The notes: generated by a model from the sequence alone, not told the origin. A stretch of DNA of 64,000 nucleotides from Methylophaga muralis (GCF_001720165.1 NZ_MCRI01000008.1:18892-82891); one strand, 5' to 3'. Positions 8,420-18,530 are shown, counted from the first letter of the stretch. Numbers and translations: made by a program.

Positions 8420-10813
8420 CTAATCACTCGCCTCGTGACTGGTGTCTTTGTCATGTTTATTGAGCTCAGCCCAATTCGCAAGTCTGGCTGCTACTGCCGC
8501 ATTAAAAGTTTTTTCTGGGTAGTTACCATCTTCATCCGCTACACCAACTTCATGATCAGTCAGTATAGTAATAGCATCTGCAATATCATCAATGGCATAA
8601 ATATGAAATAGCCCATTTTCAACCGATTGCCGGACTTCCGGTTTTAGCATCAGATGCTGCATATTACTGCGCGGAATTATTACTCCTTGCGTCCCAGTCA
8701 TGCCGACCAGTGTGCAGACATCATAAAAACCTTCAATCTTTTCATTAACACCACCGATAGCCTGCACTTGACCGAATTGATTCATTGAACCGGTAATCGC
8801 CATGGATTGTTTCAACGGAATTTTGGCGATGGCGGACAATAAAGCACACAACTCTGCCACCGTGGCACTATCACCATCAATTTCACCATAGTTTTGTTCA
8901 AACACAATACTGGCAGCCATTGATAAAGGTTTGTCAGCAGCATAAAACGAACCTAGATAGGCGGCCAGAATCATCACCCCTTTGGCATGCAGGTTACCGC
9001 CTAATTCCACCTCACGTTCGATATCAATAATGGCATCATCACCATAACGACAACTGGCTGTGATACGCGTTGGTTCACCAAAATGAAAACCACCGATACT
9101 TAAAACTGATAAGCCATTTACCTGACCAACGCGTTTGCCGCTCACATCGAGCTGAATAATTTGCCGCTGGATTTGTTGATAGACCACGGTGCGTACCCTA
9201 TCCACTCTTTGGAGACGTTGTTGCCATGCGTGATTCACAGCATCAGCCGTTATCTCTGCTTGTTGATATTTTCGCGTCCAATAGGCTGACTCACGCAACA
9301 GATCCGTCATATCGCCTATATGTAAAGATAACTGCTGACCGTCATTAATCGATCTTGCTGCGTACTCAATCATTAAGGCGACCGCACCTTGCTGCAATGC
9401 AGGCAAATGCTCATTCATTGCAGTTGAGGCAATAAGTTTAGCCATTTGCATATGTGTTTCAGCAGTACGAGGTAATTCGTCTTCCAAATCAGCCAGAACT
9501 TTGAATAATCCTGCAAATTCAGGGTCCCATTCGTAAAGCTGATAATAAAGATCTCGATTGCCAAGCAGGATTACTTTGGTCGAAAGCGGAATCGGCTCGG
9601 GTTCCAGTGAGACAGTAGCAACTAAACTGTATGTACGCTCTAGGTTTTCCAGTGGAATTTCCGATGATTTTAACGCGGCTTTTAAACCTTCCCAGGCAAA
9701 AGGTTGCTCCAATAATTTTTCGGCATCAACAATTAAAAAACCACCATTGGCGCGATGCAAAGCTCCCGCTTTGATCAAGGTAAAATCGGTGACTAACGCT
9801 CCCATCATCGCCATGTTTTCCACACAACCCAACAAGTTTTGATGATTCGGTTGATTGAGATACACCACTGGCGCGCCATGCAGGTCAGCATTGTCGACAA
9901 TCAAGTTGATCTGATAGCGCTTCAGGCAATTATCAATGTTCACATCTTCCTGACGTTCATCGTTTTTTAAGAACATGTCGATATTGCGTTGAATATCAAA
10001 CTGCATATCATCAAAATAATTCTGCAACAGCTGGGATTTTGGATATGCGTGACGTAAAAAATCTATCTGGCGCGTAATAACCTCCAAAGCCACCTGATCA
10101 TTTAATGCAGTAATTTTATTAACGGTGTCATGTTCCCATTCGTGGATTTCAATCAACGTTTCCTGCATATCAACTTGCAGTTTGGCAATGGCCTCTTCCG
10201 TTTCCATTTTTTTGGCATAAGGTAGATCTTCAAAAGCCTCTCCAGATAAAGGCTCACCTTCGTGTTGGGCGGCAAAGGCATACGCGCCATCTTCCATCCG
10301 CAGTAACACCACACCTTGTTTATCTGCTTCAGCCTGTAACGCAGCAAACAACCTCACCCGATGTTGCCGACTGGCTTCTTCAATTGCGCGTAGTCGTCCA
10401 CGGTAATATTCATCGTCAAATGCGTAAGGTAATTGTTGTTGAAGCTCTTTGATGACACGCTCGATATCAAGCTTTAGTTGCGCACCATCCCCCGCAGGCA
10501 ATGACAACGCTTTTGGCTGCTGGGGAATATCAAAATTATGCAAATAGGCCCAGTCTTTGGCATCCGGACGACCAGCACAATATTTGGTGAGAAACTCCCC
10601 TACCAACGATTTTTTCCCCATACCGGCTTCACCCATCACATACAGGTTATAACCCTCGGCCTGAATATTGGCTGCAAACTCAATGGCTTCGCGAGCCCGC
10701 TCCTGACCAATCAAGCCCGTTAGAGGTTCAATGGTTGCGGTTGTTTTGAATGGCAAATCGGCCGGATTGCAGCCGTGGTAAAGTTGTGAAGCATTAAGTT
10801 GTGTGACTGGCAT
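8420..10813 (-). CDS. Lon-like ATP-dependent protease (LonB/YcbZ type)
   Basis: AAA+ serine protease of 797 residues. The ATPase region has the Walker A-like MGEAGMGKKSLV near residue 60, a long coiled insertion (about 110-280), and Walker B in GGFLIVDAEKLLE. The C-terminal Lon protease domain has the catalytic serine in EIDGDSATVAELCALLSAI and the catalytic lysine in IGGVNEKIEGFYDVC, so the Ser-Lys dyad is intact. It lacks the N-terminal LAN domain of Lon itself, as is usual for this family. Likely role: protein quality control or regulated proteolysis. Confidence 0.92.
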   Translation of the reverse strand: MPVTQLNASQLYHGCNPADLPFKTTATIEPLTGLIGQERAREAIEFAANIQAEGYNLYVMGEAGMGKKSLVGEFLTKYCAGRPDAKDWAYLHNFDIPQQPKALSLPAGDGAQLKLDIERVIKELQQQLPYAFDDEYYRGRLRAIEEASRQHRVRLFAALQAEADKQGVVLLRMEDGAYAFAAQHEGEPLSGEAFEDLPYAKKMETEEAIAKLQVDMQETLIEIHEWEHDTVNKITALNDQVALEVITRQIDFLRHAYPKSQLLQNYFDDMQFDIQRNIDMFLKNDERQEDVNIDNCLKRYQINLIVDNADLHGAPVVYLNQPNHQNLLGCVENMAMMGALVTDFTLIKAGALHRANGGFLIVDAEKLLEQPFAWEGLKAALKSSEIPLENLERTYSLVATVSLEPEPIPLSTKVILLGNRDLYYQLYEWDPEFAGLFKVLADLEDELPRTAETHMQMAKLIASTAMNEHLPALQQGAVALMIEYAARSINDGQQLSLHIGDMTDLLRESAYWTRKYQQAEITADAVNHAWQQRLQRVDRVRTVVYQQIQRQIIQLDVSGKRVGQVNGLSVLSIGGFHFGEPTRITASCRYGDDAIIDIEREVELGGNLHAKGVMILAAYLGSFYAADKPLSMAASIVFEQNYGEIDGDSATVAELCALLSAIAKIPLKQSMAITGSMNQFGQVQAIGGVNEKIEGFYDVCTLVGMTGTQGVIIPRSNMQHLMLKPEVRQSVENGLFHIYAIDDIADAITILTDHEVGVADEDGNYPEKTFNAAVAARLANWAELNKHDKDTSHEASD

Positions 10814-10897
10814 GGATATCTCTGGACGAATGAACAGAACTTAGCTTAGGCTAGGCACATCTGATAGGCAACTGCTTCAATAAATGGGATAAAGCTT

Positions 10898-11203
10898 ATG
10901 ACAAATCAGGATTATGAAGAGAAACGTAATTTTTTCCGCATGCGGGTAAATGGTCCGGTGAAGATCGAACGCCAGGATCCTGCGGAAACCTTTCATGCAG
11001 AAGGACTTGATTTAAGCGCAAGTGGCTTGAGTTTGATATCAGATGACATTGTTACTGAAGGCGAAATTTTACAAATTAGTATAAAAAGTCATAACCCAGA
11101 ACTTGCTGACTTTGTCGCAGAGGCGAAGGTTGTGAGAGTTCAACCTATAGAAGAACAACCGGAGCGTTTCAATATTTCGGTGAAATTTACCACTATTTAT
11201 TGA
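10898..11203 (+). CDS. PilZ domain protein, candidate c-di-GMP receptor
   Basis: Single-domain protein of 101 residues. The N-terminal RxxxR motif is present as KRNFFRMRV, and the second motif is seen as LDLSASGLSLIS (D-x-S-x-x-G). Both are needed for c-di-GMP binding in PilZ proteins. It is a plausible effector for the many GGDEF/EAL proteins nearby, though nothing here identifies its target. It converges on coq7 with 7 bp between stops. Confidence 0.9.
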   Translation: MTNQDYEEKRNFFRMRVNGPVKIERQDPAETFHAEGLDLSASGLSLISDDIVTEGEILQISIKSHNPELADFVAEAKVVRVQPIEEQPERFNISVKFTTIY

Positions 11204-11210
11204 AATCCAG

Positions 11211-11855
11211 TTACAACCAGTAGCTGCTTCGCGTCATCACTTTCGACATCGGCTGCATTATTTTTCGCACCAACCAGGGTAATTCAGCCCCGCCAGCAGC
11301 TAAAGCAGTATCCTGATGATGGCGTTCATCTTCACGCATTTGCGCTAGTATTGAGCGGCTTCGCAAATCATTTTCACTGACTTTGCCCAAATGCTCATCA
11401 AGATGCTCAATCACCTGTTTTTCGGTTTCAGCAACAAATCCCAGACTCCATTTATCACCAATTTTACCGGCGACAGCCCCGATCACAAACGATCCGGCAT
11501 ACCAAAGTGGATTGAGTAAACTGGTGCGACCTTCAAGTTGTTGCAGTCGTTGTTCACACCACAATAAATGATCGTTTTCTTCAGCTGCCGCCTGTTGCAT
11601 CGCATCACGTATATCAGTCAATTGCGCCGTCAAAGCCTGACCTTGGTATAAAGCCTGCGCGGAAACTTCACCGGAATGATTGACGCGCATCAAGGCAATT
11701 GATTGGCGTCGCTCATTATCATTCAACACGTTTTCTTCTATACCCTTCGCAGGATTGTCTCTGCCACTGGAAAGCGGTGTGCCCGCCAAAGTGGTTAAGG
11801 CTTTATCCAATTCGATAATGATTTTGTCAGCTAATAACAAATTACGGAAACTCAT
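11211..11855 (-). CDS. coq7: Ubiquinone biosynthesis hydroxylase Coq7
   Basis: Di-iron carboxylate protein that hydroxylates demethoxy-ubiquinol late in ubiquinone synthesis. The protein is 214 residues. Iron-site motifs are LMRVNHSGEVSAQALYQGQ, AAAEENDHLLWCEQRL and MREDERHHQDTALA (E-x-x-H ligands repeated). The C-terminus LVRKIMQPMSKVMTRSSYW is typical of bacterial Coq7. A short same-strand gap separates it from the upstream GGDEF gene. Confidence 0.95.
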   Translation of the reverse strand: MSFRNLLLADKIIIELDKALTTLAGTPLSSGRDNPAKGIEENVLNDNERRQSIALMRVNHSGEVSAQALYQGQALTAQLTDIRDAMQQAAAEENDHLLWCEQRLQQLEGRTSLLNPLWYAGSFVIGAVAGKIGDKWSLGFVAETEKQVIEHLDEHLGKVSENDLRSRSILAQMREDERHHQDTALAAGGAELPWLVRKIMQPMSKVMTRSSYWL

Positions 11856-11873
11856 TTTTTTCCTGGGTTTAAT

Positions 11874-12944
11874 TCAAAATAATTCAACATTAGAACTCAC
11901 CATTTTTTTAGGCTCCATCACCTTCCCTGCAGCAACTAGATGATGATAATTTTGTACTTGATTACGACCTTCATTTTTCGCGGCATACAAAGCCTCATCG
12001 GCCTGACCAATTACGTCGGTTGGTGAGAGTTGGGCTGAGACTTCGACAAAACCAACACTCACCGTCACCTGACCAAGTTGAGGGAAACTATGATTTGCCA
12101 CCACTTTACGAATTCGTTCAAATGCCTGCATGGCATCCACTTCATTTGCCGCTTTAAGCAACACCACAAACTCTTCGCCACCAAAACGATAAATCAGATC
12201 ATCATCGCGAATCACGCCTGAAGTCATCAATCGGGCAACCAGAATAATTACTTCATCACCATATAAATGACCATAGGTATCATTAATGACTTTAAATTTA
12301 TCAATATCCACTACCCCCAACCAATGTTTAATGGCATAGCGACGACGACGCGAATCATTTGGGGAAGCCATAAGTTTATTAAGTTCACTACTTTGATTCA
12401 CCAGAATTTTGGTTATCTGCTCATCAAGCGTTTCACGATTGTATAAACCAGTTAATTTGTCACGTTGAGATTTGTCAATTAACGCCAGGTAGTTGGCATA
12501 AACTCTCAGAATTCCATGCACTAGTCGTTGATCATTGACAGAAGGCAACTCGTGACAGTGATGCACCAAACTCGCAAATATTTCGCCATGTGAATCAAAA
12601 GCAGGATAAATGACATTCCATCCGTCATTTCCAGATTGGCGATAAGAAACAATATCTTCTTTATCGATGGCTTTGGTAAGTGCTGCAGTCAATTCATCAG
12701 CCGTTTCAAAATTCAGTTTAGGGTGCTGATCAGAAGACGAAATAACATCATTCACACAAAAGGCCAGCAGGCTGATGTCATGCACCAGATCATGGCGGCG
12801 CACTCGAAACAGTCGCAGCGACTGCGCCGGAAATAATTCATTTAAGGTTTTTAACAGGCTTTTTTCCAACACCTGCCGATCATGGTGTCGGGTGATTTCA
12901 GCAAGATTGTCGACAATTCGTATACTGCTATGACGATGTTGCAT
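11874..12944 (-). CDS. Diguanylate cyclase with N-terminal GAF-like region
   Basis: 356 residues. The C-terminal GGDEF domain (about 165-340) has DKLTGLYNRE, the metal-binding DIDKFKVINDTYGHLYGDE, and an intact active site RFGGEEF, so it should make c-di-GMP. The N-terminal 150 residues have no membrane segment and resemble a degenerate GAF sensor domain; the ligand is unknown. There is no clear RxxD inhibitory site directly before the active site. It is followed by coq7. Confidence 0.9.
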   Translation of the reverse strand: MQHRHSSIRIVDNLAEITRHHDRQVLEKSLLKTLNELFPAQSLRLFRVRRHDLVHDISLLAFCVNDVISSSDQHPKLNFETADELTAALTKAIDKEDIVSYRQSGNDGWNVIYPAFDSHGEIFASLVHHCHELPSVNDQRLVHGILRVYANYLALIDKSQRDKLTGLYNRETLDEQITKILVNQSSELNKLMASPNDSRRRRYAIKHWLGVVDIDKFKVINDTYGHLYGDEVIILVARLMTSGVIRDDDLIYRFGGEEFVVLLKAANEVDAMQAFERIRKVVANHSFPQLGQVTVSVGFVEVSAQLSPTDVIGQADEALYAAKNEGRNQVQNYHHLVAAGKVMEPKKMVSSNVELF

Positions 12945-13031
12945 AATTGTTTTGCCTTTAACAGAACGGGTGGACGATCATCGTTGATCGGGCTGATCAA
13001 TTGCCACTCAGATCAATACGGCAGAAGCCAA

Positions 13032-13985
13032 TTAATGATGGTTTTCAATAAAACCACGAATTGTGGCGGCGAGTTCACGTGGCTGAAATTTTGATACATA
13101 AGCATCTGAACCCACACCTCGGCCCATCGCCTGATTTGCCACAGCAGTGAGTGATGAATGCATAATCACCGGTAAATGCGCCATACGAGGATCAGCCTTA
13201 ATTTTCTGGGTCAACACGTAACCGTCCATTTCAGGCATTTCAACATCGGTTAACACCACTTGAATTTCTGTGGTGATATCACGTTTTTCCTGCTCACATT
13301 GTGTCGCCAGTTTATCCAGCGCTTTCCAGGCAAGTGCTCCATTAATGACACCAGTATGGCTGACCCCCAACTTATCCAGAGTCTGAGTGATTTGCTTACG
13401 AGCAACATTTGAATCATCGGCATACAGTACTTTGTACTTTTTGCCGTTCTCAATTTTTTCGATACCCTCAAACGCATTTTCATCATAAAAGTCACCGGTA
13501 TCGGCGAGAACTTTTTCAACATCCATAATCATCACCAGCCGATTATCCTGTAACTCGGCAACCGCAGTAACTAAACCGCCTAAACGTTTGGAAATTAATG
13601 GAGGTGGTTCTTTAACTTGCTGCCAGCTTAATCGTTGGATGGTATCAACTGAAGTAACCAGAAACCCCTGAACATGGGTGTTATACTCGGTAATCATCAG
13701 GATTTTAGGGGTTTCCTGAGATTTTAATTTACAAAATTTTTGTAAATTAATTATCGGAACCATATCGCCGCGTAAACTCACAAACCCTTCTATACCATCG
13801 GGCATTTCTGGTGCACTGGTGATTTCGGGAACATTCAGTACTTCTCGAACTTTGAAAACATTAATGCCGAACAGTTCATTTCGACCAGTATCATCATTGG
13901 TCCCCATGCTGAACAGCAATACTTCAAGGTGATTTGTGCCGGCTAATTTGGTACGTTCGTCAATCGAATCTATAAAGGTTGCCAT
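13032..13985 (-). CDS. cheV: Chemotaxis coupling protein CheV (CheW-receiver fusion)
   Basis: 317 residues. The N-terminal CheW domain (about 20-160) has LFGINVFKVREVLNVPEI and GFVSLRGDMVPIINL. The C-terminal receiver domain (about 185-315) has YADDSNVARKQI, the phospho-acceptor aspartate in VVLTDVEMPEMDGYVL and the conserved lysine in YVSKFQPRELA. It couples chemoreceptors to CheA and may act as a phosphate sink. No other chemotaxis gene is in the window. MATFIDSIDE is taken as the start. Confidence 0.93.
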   Translation of the reverse strand: MATFIDSIDERTKLAGTNHLEVLLFSMGTNDDTGRNELFGINVFKVREVLNVPEITSAPEMPDGIEGFVSLRGDMVPIINLQKFCKLKSQETPKILMITEYNTHVQGFLVTSVDTIQRLSWQQVKEPPPLISKRLGGLVTAVAELQDNRLVMIMDVEKVLADTGDFYDENAFEGIEKIENGKKYKVLYADDSNVARKQITQTLDKLGVSHTGVINGALAWKALDKLATQCEQEKRDITTEIQVVLTDVEMPEMDGYVLTQKIKADPRMAHLPVIMHSSLTAVANQAMGRGVGSDAYVSKFQPRELAATIRGFIENHH

Positions 13986-14188
13986 GTCCGTTCTCACTGT
14001 GCAAAGGCTGATAATCCGCTGGGAACAATTGACACGTACCTTAGCGGTTTAAGTTGCACAATATCGTAACCTTAAAATAGGTTCAATAGCGTTAATAATC
14101 AAATTGAGGGAATGCAAAACGAGAAAGATTCACCTGAAACGACCAAAGCAGTTAAAATGGTCGGGTGACAAAAGAGAAAAATTCGGAA

Positions 14189-14275
14189 TGGTGCCCAGGG
14201 GGAGACTCGAACTCCCACGTACATACGTACACTAGCACCTGAAGCTAGCGCGTCTACCAATTCCGCCACCTGGGC
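14189..14275 (-). tRNA. tRNA-Leu (CAG)
   Basis: 87-nt class II tRNA. The 5' acceptor strand GCCCAGG pairs with CCTGGGC, and the CCA end is encoded (TGG at 14189-14191 on the plus strand). The anticodon stem GCTAGC...GCTAG encloses TTCAGGT, giving anticodon CAG, and the long variable arm GTGTACGTATGTACGTG is visible. It is close to E. coli leuT in layout. Confidence 0.96.
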
Positions 14276-14287
14276 AAGAAGACGCGC

Positions 14288-14316
14288 ATCATATAGATCG
14301 AGATAAAAACTGTCAA
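14288..14316 (-). promoter_or_regulatory. Sigma-70 promoter of tRNA-Leu
   Basis: On the minus strand TTGACA, a 17-bp spacer and TATGAT precede a GC-rich discriminator (GCGCG), a near-consensus stable-RNA promoter. The -35 box overlaps the first base of the divergent rnr start codon, so rnr and tRNA-Leu share this short region. Confidence 0.85.
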
Positions 14317-16484
14317 TGACTGAACAAAACATAACGGACCCTTTTGAGGGTCGTGAAGCCGAGAAATACGACAATCCAATCCCTAGTCGTGAATTCATTC
14401 TCGAGCTCCTCAAAGAACACAATGCTCCACTCTCCCGTAAACATCTTTCCAAACTTCTAGATATTAAAGGTGAAGATCAAACCGAAGCGCTACGCCGACG
14501 TTTAAGAGCAATGGAGCGCGATGGGCAAATTTTGCGTAATCGCAAAAACGCTTATGGCATCGTCTCCAAAATGAATTTGGTCAGTGGCCGTGTAATGGGG
14601 CATCCCGAAGGCTTTGGCTTTTTAATTCCTGATGAAGGCGGCGAAGATTTATTTCTTAGCGAACGTGAAATGCGTGTGGTGTTGCATGGAGACCGTGCGT
14701 TAGCCCGAATCAGTGGCACCGATCGTCGGGGTCGTAAAGAAGGTGCGATTGTTGAAGTCGTGCAACGTGCTAATCAGACCGTCGTTGGACGCTTGCAAGC
14801 CGATGCTAGCCTTTATTATTTGATACCGCATAATCGTCGCATCAGCCAGGATATTATGATTCCTGCTCATGAATTAATGGATGCGAAAGACGGCCAGATC
14901 GTTGAAGCAGAAATTACTGAACATCCTAATAAACATCGCTCCCCTCTTGGCAAAATTGTCGCCGTTTTAGGTGACCATATGGCGCCAGGTATGGAAATCG
15001 ACATCGCCTTGCGCAGTTTTGAATTACCACATGTCTGGTCACCTAAAGCACTCGCCCAGGCAGAAAGCTTTGGTGAGAACATTCCACAGGAAGCCATCAA
15101 AGACCGACTGGATTTACGTGAGCTGCCGTTAGTTACGATTGATGGCTCTGATGCGCGTGATTTTGATGATGCGGTATATGCCGAAAAGCTGGATTCCGGT
15201 AACTGGCGGTTATGGGTGGCAATTGCTGACGTCTCTTATTACGTCAAACCTGACGATGATCTTGATAAAGATGCTCAGGAACGTGCCACCTCGGTATATT
15301 TCCCAAGCCAGGTTATACCGATGTTGCCTGAAGCATTATCCAATGGCTTATGTTCATTAAATCCACAAGTAGATCGTTTGTGCATGGTCTGCGAAATGAT
15401 CATCAATCAAGATGGTGAAATCGAGTCCTATAAATTTCACCAAGCAGTAATGAATTCAAAAGCGCGGCTGATTTACGAACAAGTCGCCAGCATCCTGCAA
15501 GATAACGATACTGCTTTACGTGAACAATTCGCTCATGTACTTCCAGGTCTGGAAACCATGTATGAGTTATTCCATGTCATGCTCAAAGCACGTGAAAAAC
15601 GCGGCGCTATTGACTTTGAAATGACTGAAACGCAATTTCTGTTTGATGAAAACAGAAAGATTTCTTCCATCGAACCACGCACCCGTAATGATGCTCATCG
15701 GTTGATTGAAGAATTTATGATCGCCGCCAATGTTGCGTCAGCTCAATACCTGATCTCCAGTAAACTGCCGGCTTTATATCGTGTACATGAAGTGCCATCG
15801 GTCGAAAAACTCACAGCACTTCGCGAGTTTTTAGGCGAACTTGGTTTATTTTTAGGTGGTGGTGATGCTCCTGAACCAGCTCATTACGCCTCATTATTAA
15901 AAACCGTTAGCAAACGTCCCGATGGGCATTTATTACAAACCGTGATGCTTCGCAGCATGAAACAAGCTGTTTATTCTCCGGATAATGTCGGCCATTTTGG
16001 TTTGGGTCTGGAAGCCTATGCGCATTTCACCTCACCGATTCGCCGTTACCCGGATTTATTAGTGCACCGTGCTATCAAGCATGCCATTACCAAACAGAAA
16101 AAGGCCACTTGGCGTTATTCAGAAGAAGCCATGGTGCAACTGGGCGAACATTGCTCAATGGCCAGCCGTCGGGCGGATGAAGCGACACGTGATGTGGCTG
16201 ACTGGCTTAAGTGTGAATATATGCGTGATCGTGTGGGTGAAGTTCATGAAGGTGTCATCAGTGGTGTGACTGGATTTGGCTTATTTGTTGAACTCAGTGA
16301 CATCTATATAGAAGGTTTAGTCCATGTCACTTCACTGAAAAACGATTATTATCAATTTGATGCCAGTGGTCACCGCTTGATGGGTGAAAGAACGCGTAAA
16401 TCTTATCGTTTAGGTGATTCAATACGTGTCAAAGTCGTACGTGTTGATTTGGATGAAAAGAAAATTGACCTTGATCTAGCTTAG
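14316..16484 (+). CDS. rnr: Ribonuclease R
   Basis: 3'-5' exoribonuclease that degrades structured RNA. 722 residues: N-terminal winged helix (REFILELLKEHNAPLSRKHL), cold-shock domains (about 85-230), the RNB catalytic domain with IDGSDARDFDDAVYAE (conserved aspartates) and HFTSPIRRYPDLLVHRAI, and one S1 domain ending KVVRVDLDEKKIDLDLA. It stops directly after S1, so the lysine-rich tail seen in E. coli RNase R (813 residues) is absent. The start is supported by the family N-terminus, but the ribosome site is weak. Confidence 0.95.
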   Translation: MTEQNITDPFEGREAEKYDNPIPSREFILELLKEHNAPLSRKHLSKLLDIKGEDQTEALRRRLRAMERDGQILRNRKNAYGIVSKMNLVSGRVMGHPEGFGFLIPDEGGEDLFLSEREMRVVLHGDRALARISGTDRRGRKEGAIVEVVQRANQTVVGRLQADASLYYLIPHNRRISQDIMIPAHELMDAKDGQIVEAEITEHPNKHRSPLGKIVAVLGDHMAPGMEIDIALRSFELPHVWSPKALAQAESFGENIPQEAIKDRLDLRELPLVTIDGSDARDFDDAVYAEKLDSGNWRLWVAIADVSYYVKPDDDLDKDAQERATSVYFPSQVIPMLPEALSNGLCSLNPQVDRLCMVCEMIINQDGEIESYKFHQAVMNSKARLIYEQVASILQDNDTALREQFAHVLPGLETMYELFHVMLKAREKRGAIDFEMTETQFLFDENRKISSIEPRTRNDAHRLIEEFMIAANVASAQYLISSKLPALYRVHEVPSVEKLTALREFLGELGLFLGGGDAPEPAHYASLLKTVSKRPDGHLLQTVMLRSMKQAVYSPDNVGHFGLGLEAYAHFTSPIRRYPDLLVHRAIKHAITKQKKATWRYSEEAMVQLGEHCSMASRRADEATRDVADWLKCEYMRDRVGEVHEGVISGVTGFGLFVELSDIYIEGLVHVTSLKNDYYQFDASGHRLMGERTRKSYRLGDSIRVKVVRVDLDEKKIDLDLA

Positions 16485-16539
16485 GAACTGAATTTCCCTT
16501 GACCAGAAAAATAAAGGCAGTACAATTGTCGACTTCCTG

Positions 16540-16569
16540 AAAGTCACCCAATTAATTTGAGTGGCTTTT
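16540..16569 (+). terminator. Possible terminator after rnr
   Basis: AAAGTCAC and GTGGCTTT form an 8-bp stem with one G-U pair, about 55 bp after the rnr stop and just before tRNA-His. The U-run is short, so this is only a candidate. Confidence 0.4.
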
Positions 16570-16583
16570 GAATAGATTTCTGT

Positions 16584-16660
16584 GGTGAATGTAGCTCAGT
16601 TGGTAGAGTCCCGGATTGTGATTCCGGTTGTCGTGGGTTCGAGCCCCATCATTCACCCCA
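16584..16660 (+). tRNA. tRNA-His (GTG)
   Basis: 77 nt including the extra 5' G at position -1 that marks tRNA-His, which pairs with discriminator C. The acceptor GTGAAT pairs with ATTCAC, the anticodon stem CCGGA/TCCGG encloses TTGTGAT (anticodon GTG), the T arm contains GGTTCGAGCCC, and CCA is encoded. Confidence 0.96.
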
Positions 16661-16741
16661 CTTTTTGTAATCGTCTATTACCCTCATGTGAATGTTTGTA
16701 AATAAACGATTCAGCATTATGTTTTAACAGTTGATTCAGGC

Positions 16742-16770
16742 TTGCACGCCACCCACACTGTTTGTATAAT
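16742..16770 (+). promoter_or_regulatory. Sigma-70 promoter of tRNA-Thr
   Basis: TTGCAC, a 17-bp spacer and a perfect TATAAT are followed by a GCGCC discriminator, as in stringently controlled stable-RNA promoters. The tRNA begins 13 bp after the -10 box. Confidence 0.85.
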
Positions 16771-16782
16771 GCGCCTCTTGTT

Positions 16783-16858
<76 letters not shown>

Positions 16859-16868
16859 TAAATTAAAT

Positions 16869-16896
16869 GGTCGTGTTTATACACGGCCTTTTTTTT
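16869..16896 (+). terminator. Intrinsic terminator of tRNA-Thr
   Basis: GGTCGTG and CACGGCC form a 7-bp stem with a short loop, followed by eight T. It begins 11 bp after the tRNA CCA end. Confidence 0.85.
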
Positions 16897-17132
16897 GCCT
16901 AAAATTCGGCTATGACACCCTACTGTATCTCCCACCAATATAATCATAGTGCTGCCAAGTTATATTTTGATCGATATTTACGTAAGGTAAATACTATTTA
17001 AAAACAAAGCCAAGTTTAGTCAAATCAACTGCAATGAACGATTTACACGTCTTCAAGTCTGATAAACGGCTGCATTTCTGTTAAATTGTTTGACCTGAAA
17101 TAAACCTGTAAACCTAACCAAGTGAGTGATGA

Positions 17133-18485
17133 ATGTCTTATATTGAGACGACGATGAAAAAGCTGCAACGAAGCAGTCCGGGTCAACCAGAATTTTATCA
17201 AGCTACAGAAGAGATTCTGCAATCTCTCCGCCCGTTAATCGATAAACATCCACAATATCTGCAACAAAATATTATTGAACGTATGGTTGAACCCGAGCGT
17301 CAGATCATGTTCCGAGTTGTCTGGCATGACGATGAAGGTAAAGTGCATGTCAACAAGGGCTACCGCGTTCAGTTCAGTTCAACACTTGGCCCTTACAAAG
17401 GTGGCATTCGCTTTCATCCTTCGGTCAATGCCAGCACCATAAAATTTCTGGGCTTTGAGCAGATCTTCAAAAATGCATTAACCGGTTTATCACTGGGCGG
17501 AGGTAAAGGTGGTTCAGACTTTGATCCTAAAAACCGCTCTGAACAGGAAATCATGAGATTTTGCCAGGCATTTATGACTGAATTACATCGTCATATCGGC
17601 GCTACCGTCGACGTTCCTGCTGGTGATATCGGTGTGGGAAAACGTGAAATCGGTTATATGTTTGGTCAATACAAACGTCTGAATGGCAATTTTGAAGGCG
17701 TGTTAACGGGCAAAGGACTTAATTGGGGTGGCTCGTTGGTTCGTTCAGAAGCCACTGGATATGGTCTTGTCTATTTCACCGAAAATATGTTGCAAGCTCA
17801 CGATGACAGCCTGGACGGTAAGAGATGTCTGGTCTCCGGCGCAGGTAATGTCGCAATTCATACCATTGAGAAATTGTATCAATTAGGCGCTCTGCCAGTT
17901 AGTTGCTCTGATAGCACCGGCACGCTTTACCATGAAAAAGGTATCGATTTAATACTTGTTAGAGAATTGAAAGAGCAACGTCGCAGTAGTTTAATCGACT
18001 ATCTGGAATCACATTCCGATGCCAAATTTACCCCAATTGATCAATACCCCAAGGACGGCCATGCTGTCTGGCGGATAAAAGCGGATGCCGCTTTTCCCTG
18101 TGCAACCCAAAATGAACTGACTTTAGCAGATGCCAAAGCACTGTCAGAAAATGGGATTAACTGTATTGTCGAAGGTGCCAATATGCCTTGTACTGCAGAC
18201 GCACAAGCCCATATTATCGCTACAGGCATGCATTATGGACCTGCAAAAGCCGCCAATGCCGGTGGCGTGGCAACTAGTCAGCTTGAAATGGCTCAAAATG
18301 CCAGTATGATTCAATGGTCTTTTACAGAGGTGGATAAACGCTTGCAGGAGATCATGAAAGATATCTATCAACGCTGTTCAGAAACAGCCATAGAATTTCA
18401 TCAGCCGTGCAATTTAGCGTTTGGTGCCAATATCGCTGGATTCCGTAAAGTCGCGGATGCAATGCTGGAACAAGGGCTGGTTTAA
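17133..18485 (+). CDS. gdhA: NADP-specific glutamate dehydrogenase
   Basis: Cytoplasmic enzyme making glutamate from 2-oxoglutarate and ammonium. 450 residues, the normal hexameric class I length. Signatures are KGGIRFHPSVN, LSLGGGKGGSDFDPK with the catalytic lysine, DVPAGDIGVGKREIGYM and the Rossmann motif VSGAGNVAIHTIEKL. AGTGAG precedes the start. It could assimilate the ammonium made by the nitrate locus downstream, but no shared regulatory site was found. Confidence 0.96.
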   Translation: MSYIETTMKKLQRSSPGQPEFYQATEEILQSLRPLIDKHPQYLQQNIIERMVEPERQIMFRVVWHDDEGKVHVNKGYRVQFSSTLGPYKGGIRFHPSVNASTIKFLGFEQIFKNALTGLSLGGGKGGSDFDPKNRSEQEIMRFCQAFMTELHRHIGATVDVPAGDIGVGKREIGYMFGQYKRLNGNFEGVLTGKGLNWGGSLVRSEATGYGLVYFTENMLQAHDDSLDGKRCLVSGAGNVAIHTIEKLYQLGALPVSCSDSTGTLYHEKGIDLILVRELKEQRRSSLIDYLESHSDAKFTPIDQYPKDGHAVWRIKADAAFPCATQNELTLADAKALSENGINCIVEGANMPCTADAQAHIIATGMHYGPAKAANAGGVATSQLEMAQNASMIQWSFTEVDKRLQEIMKDIYQRCSETAIEFHQPCNLAFGANIAGFRKVADAMLEQGLV

Positions 18486-18530
18486 CCTCAACAATCCCTT
18501 CTCAATTTCAGGTCATAACAGGATAGAAAA

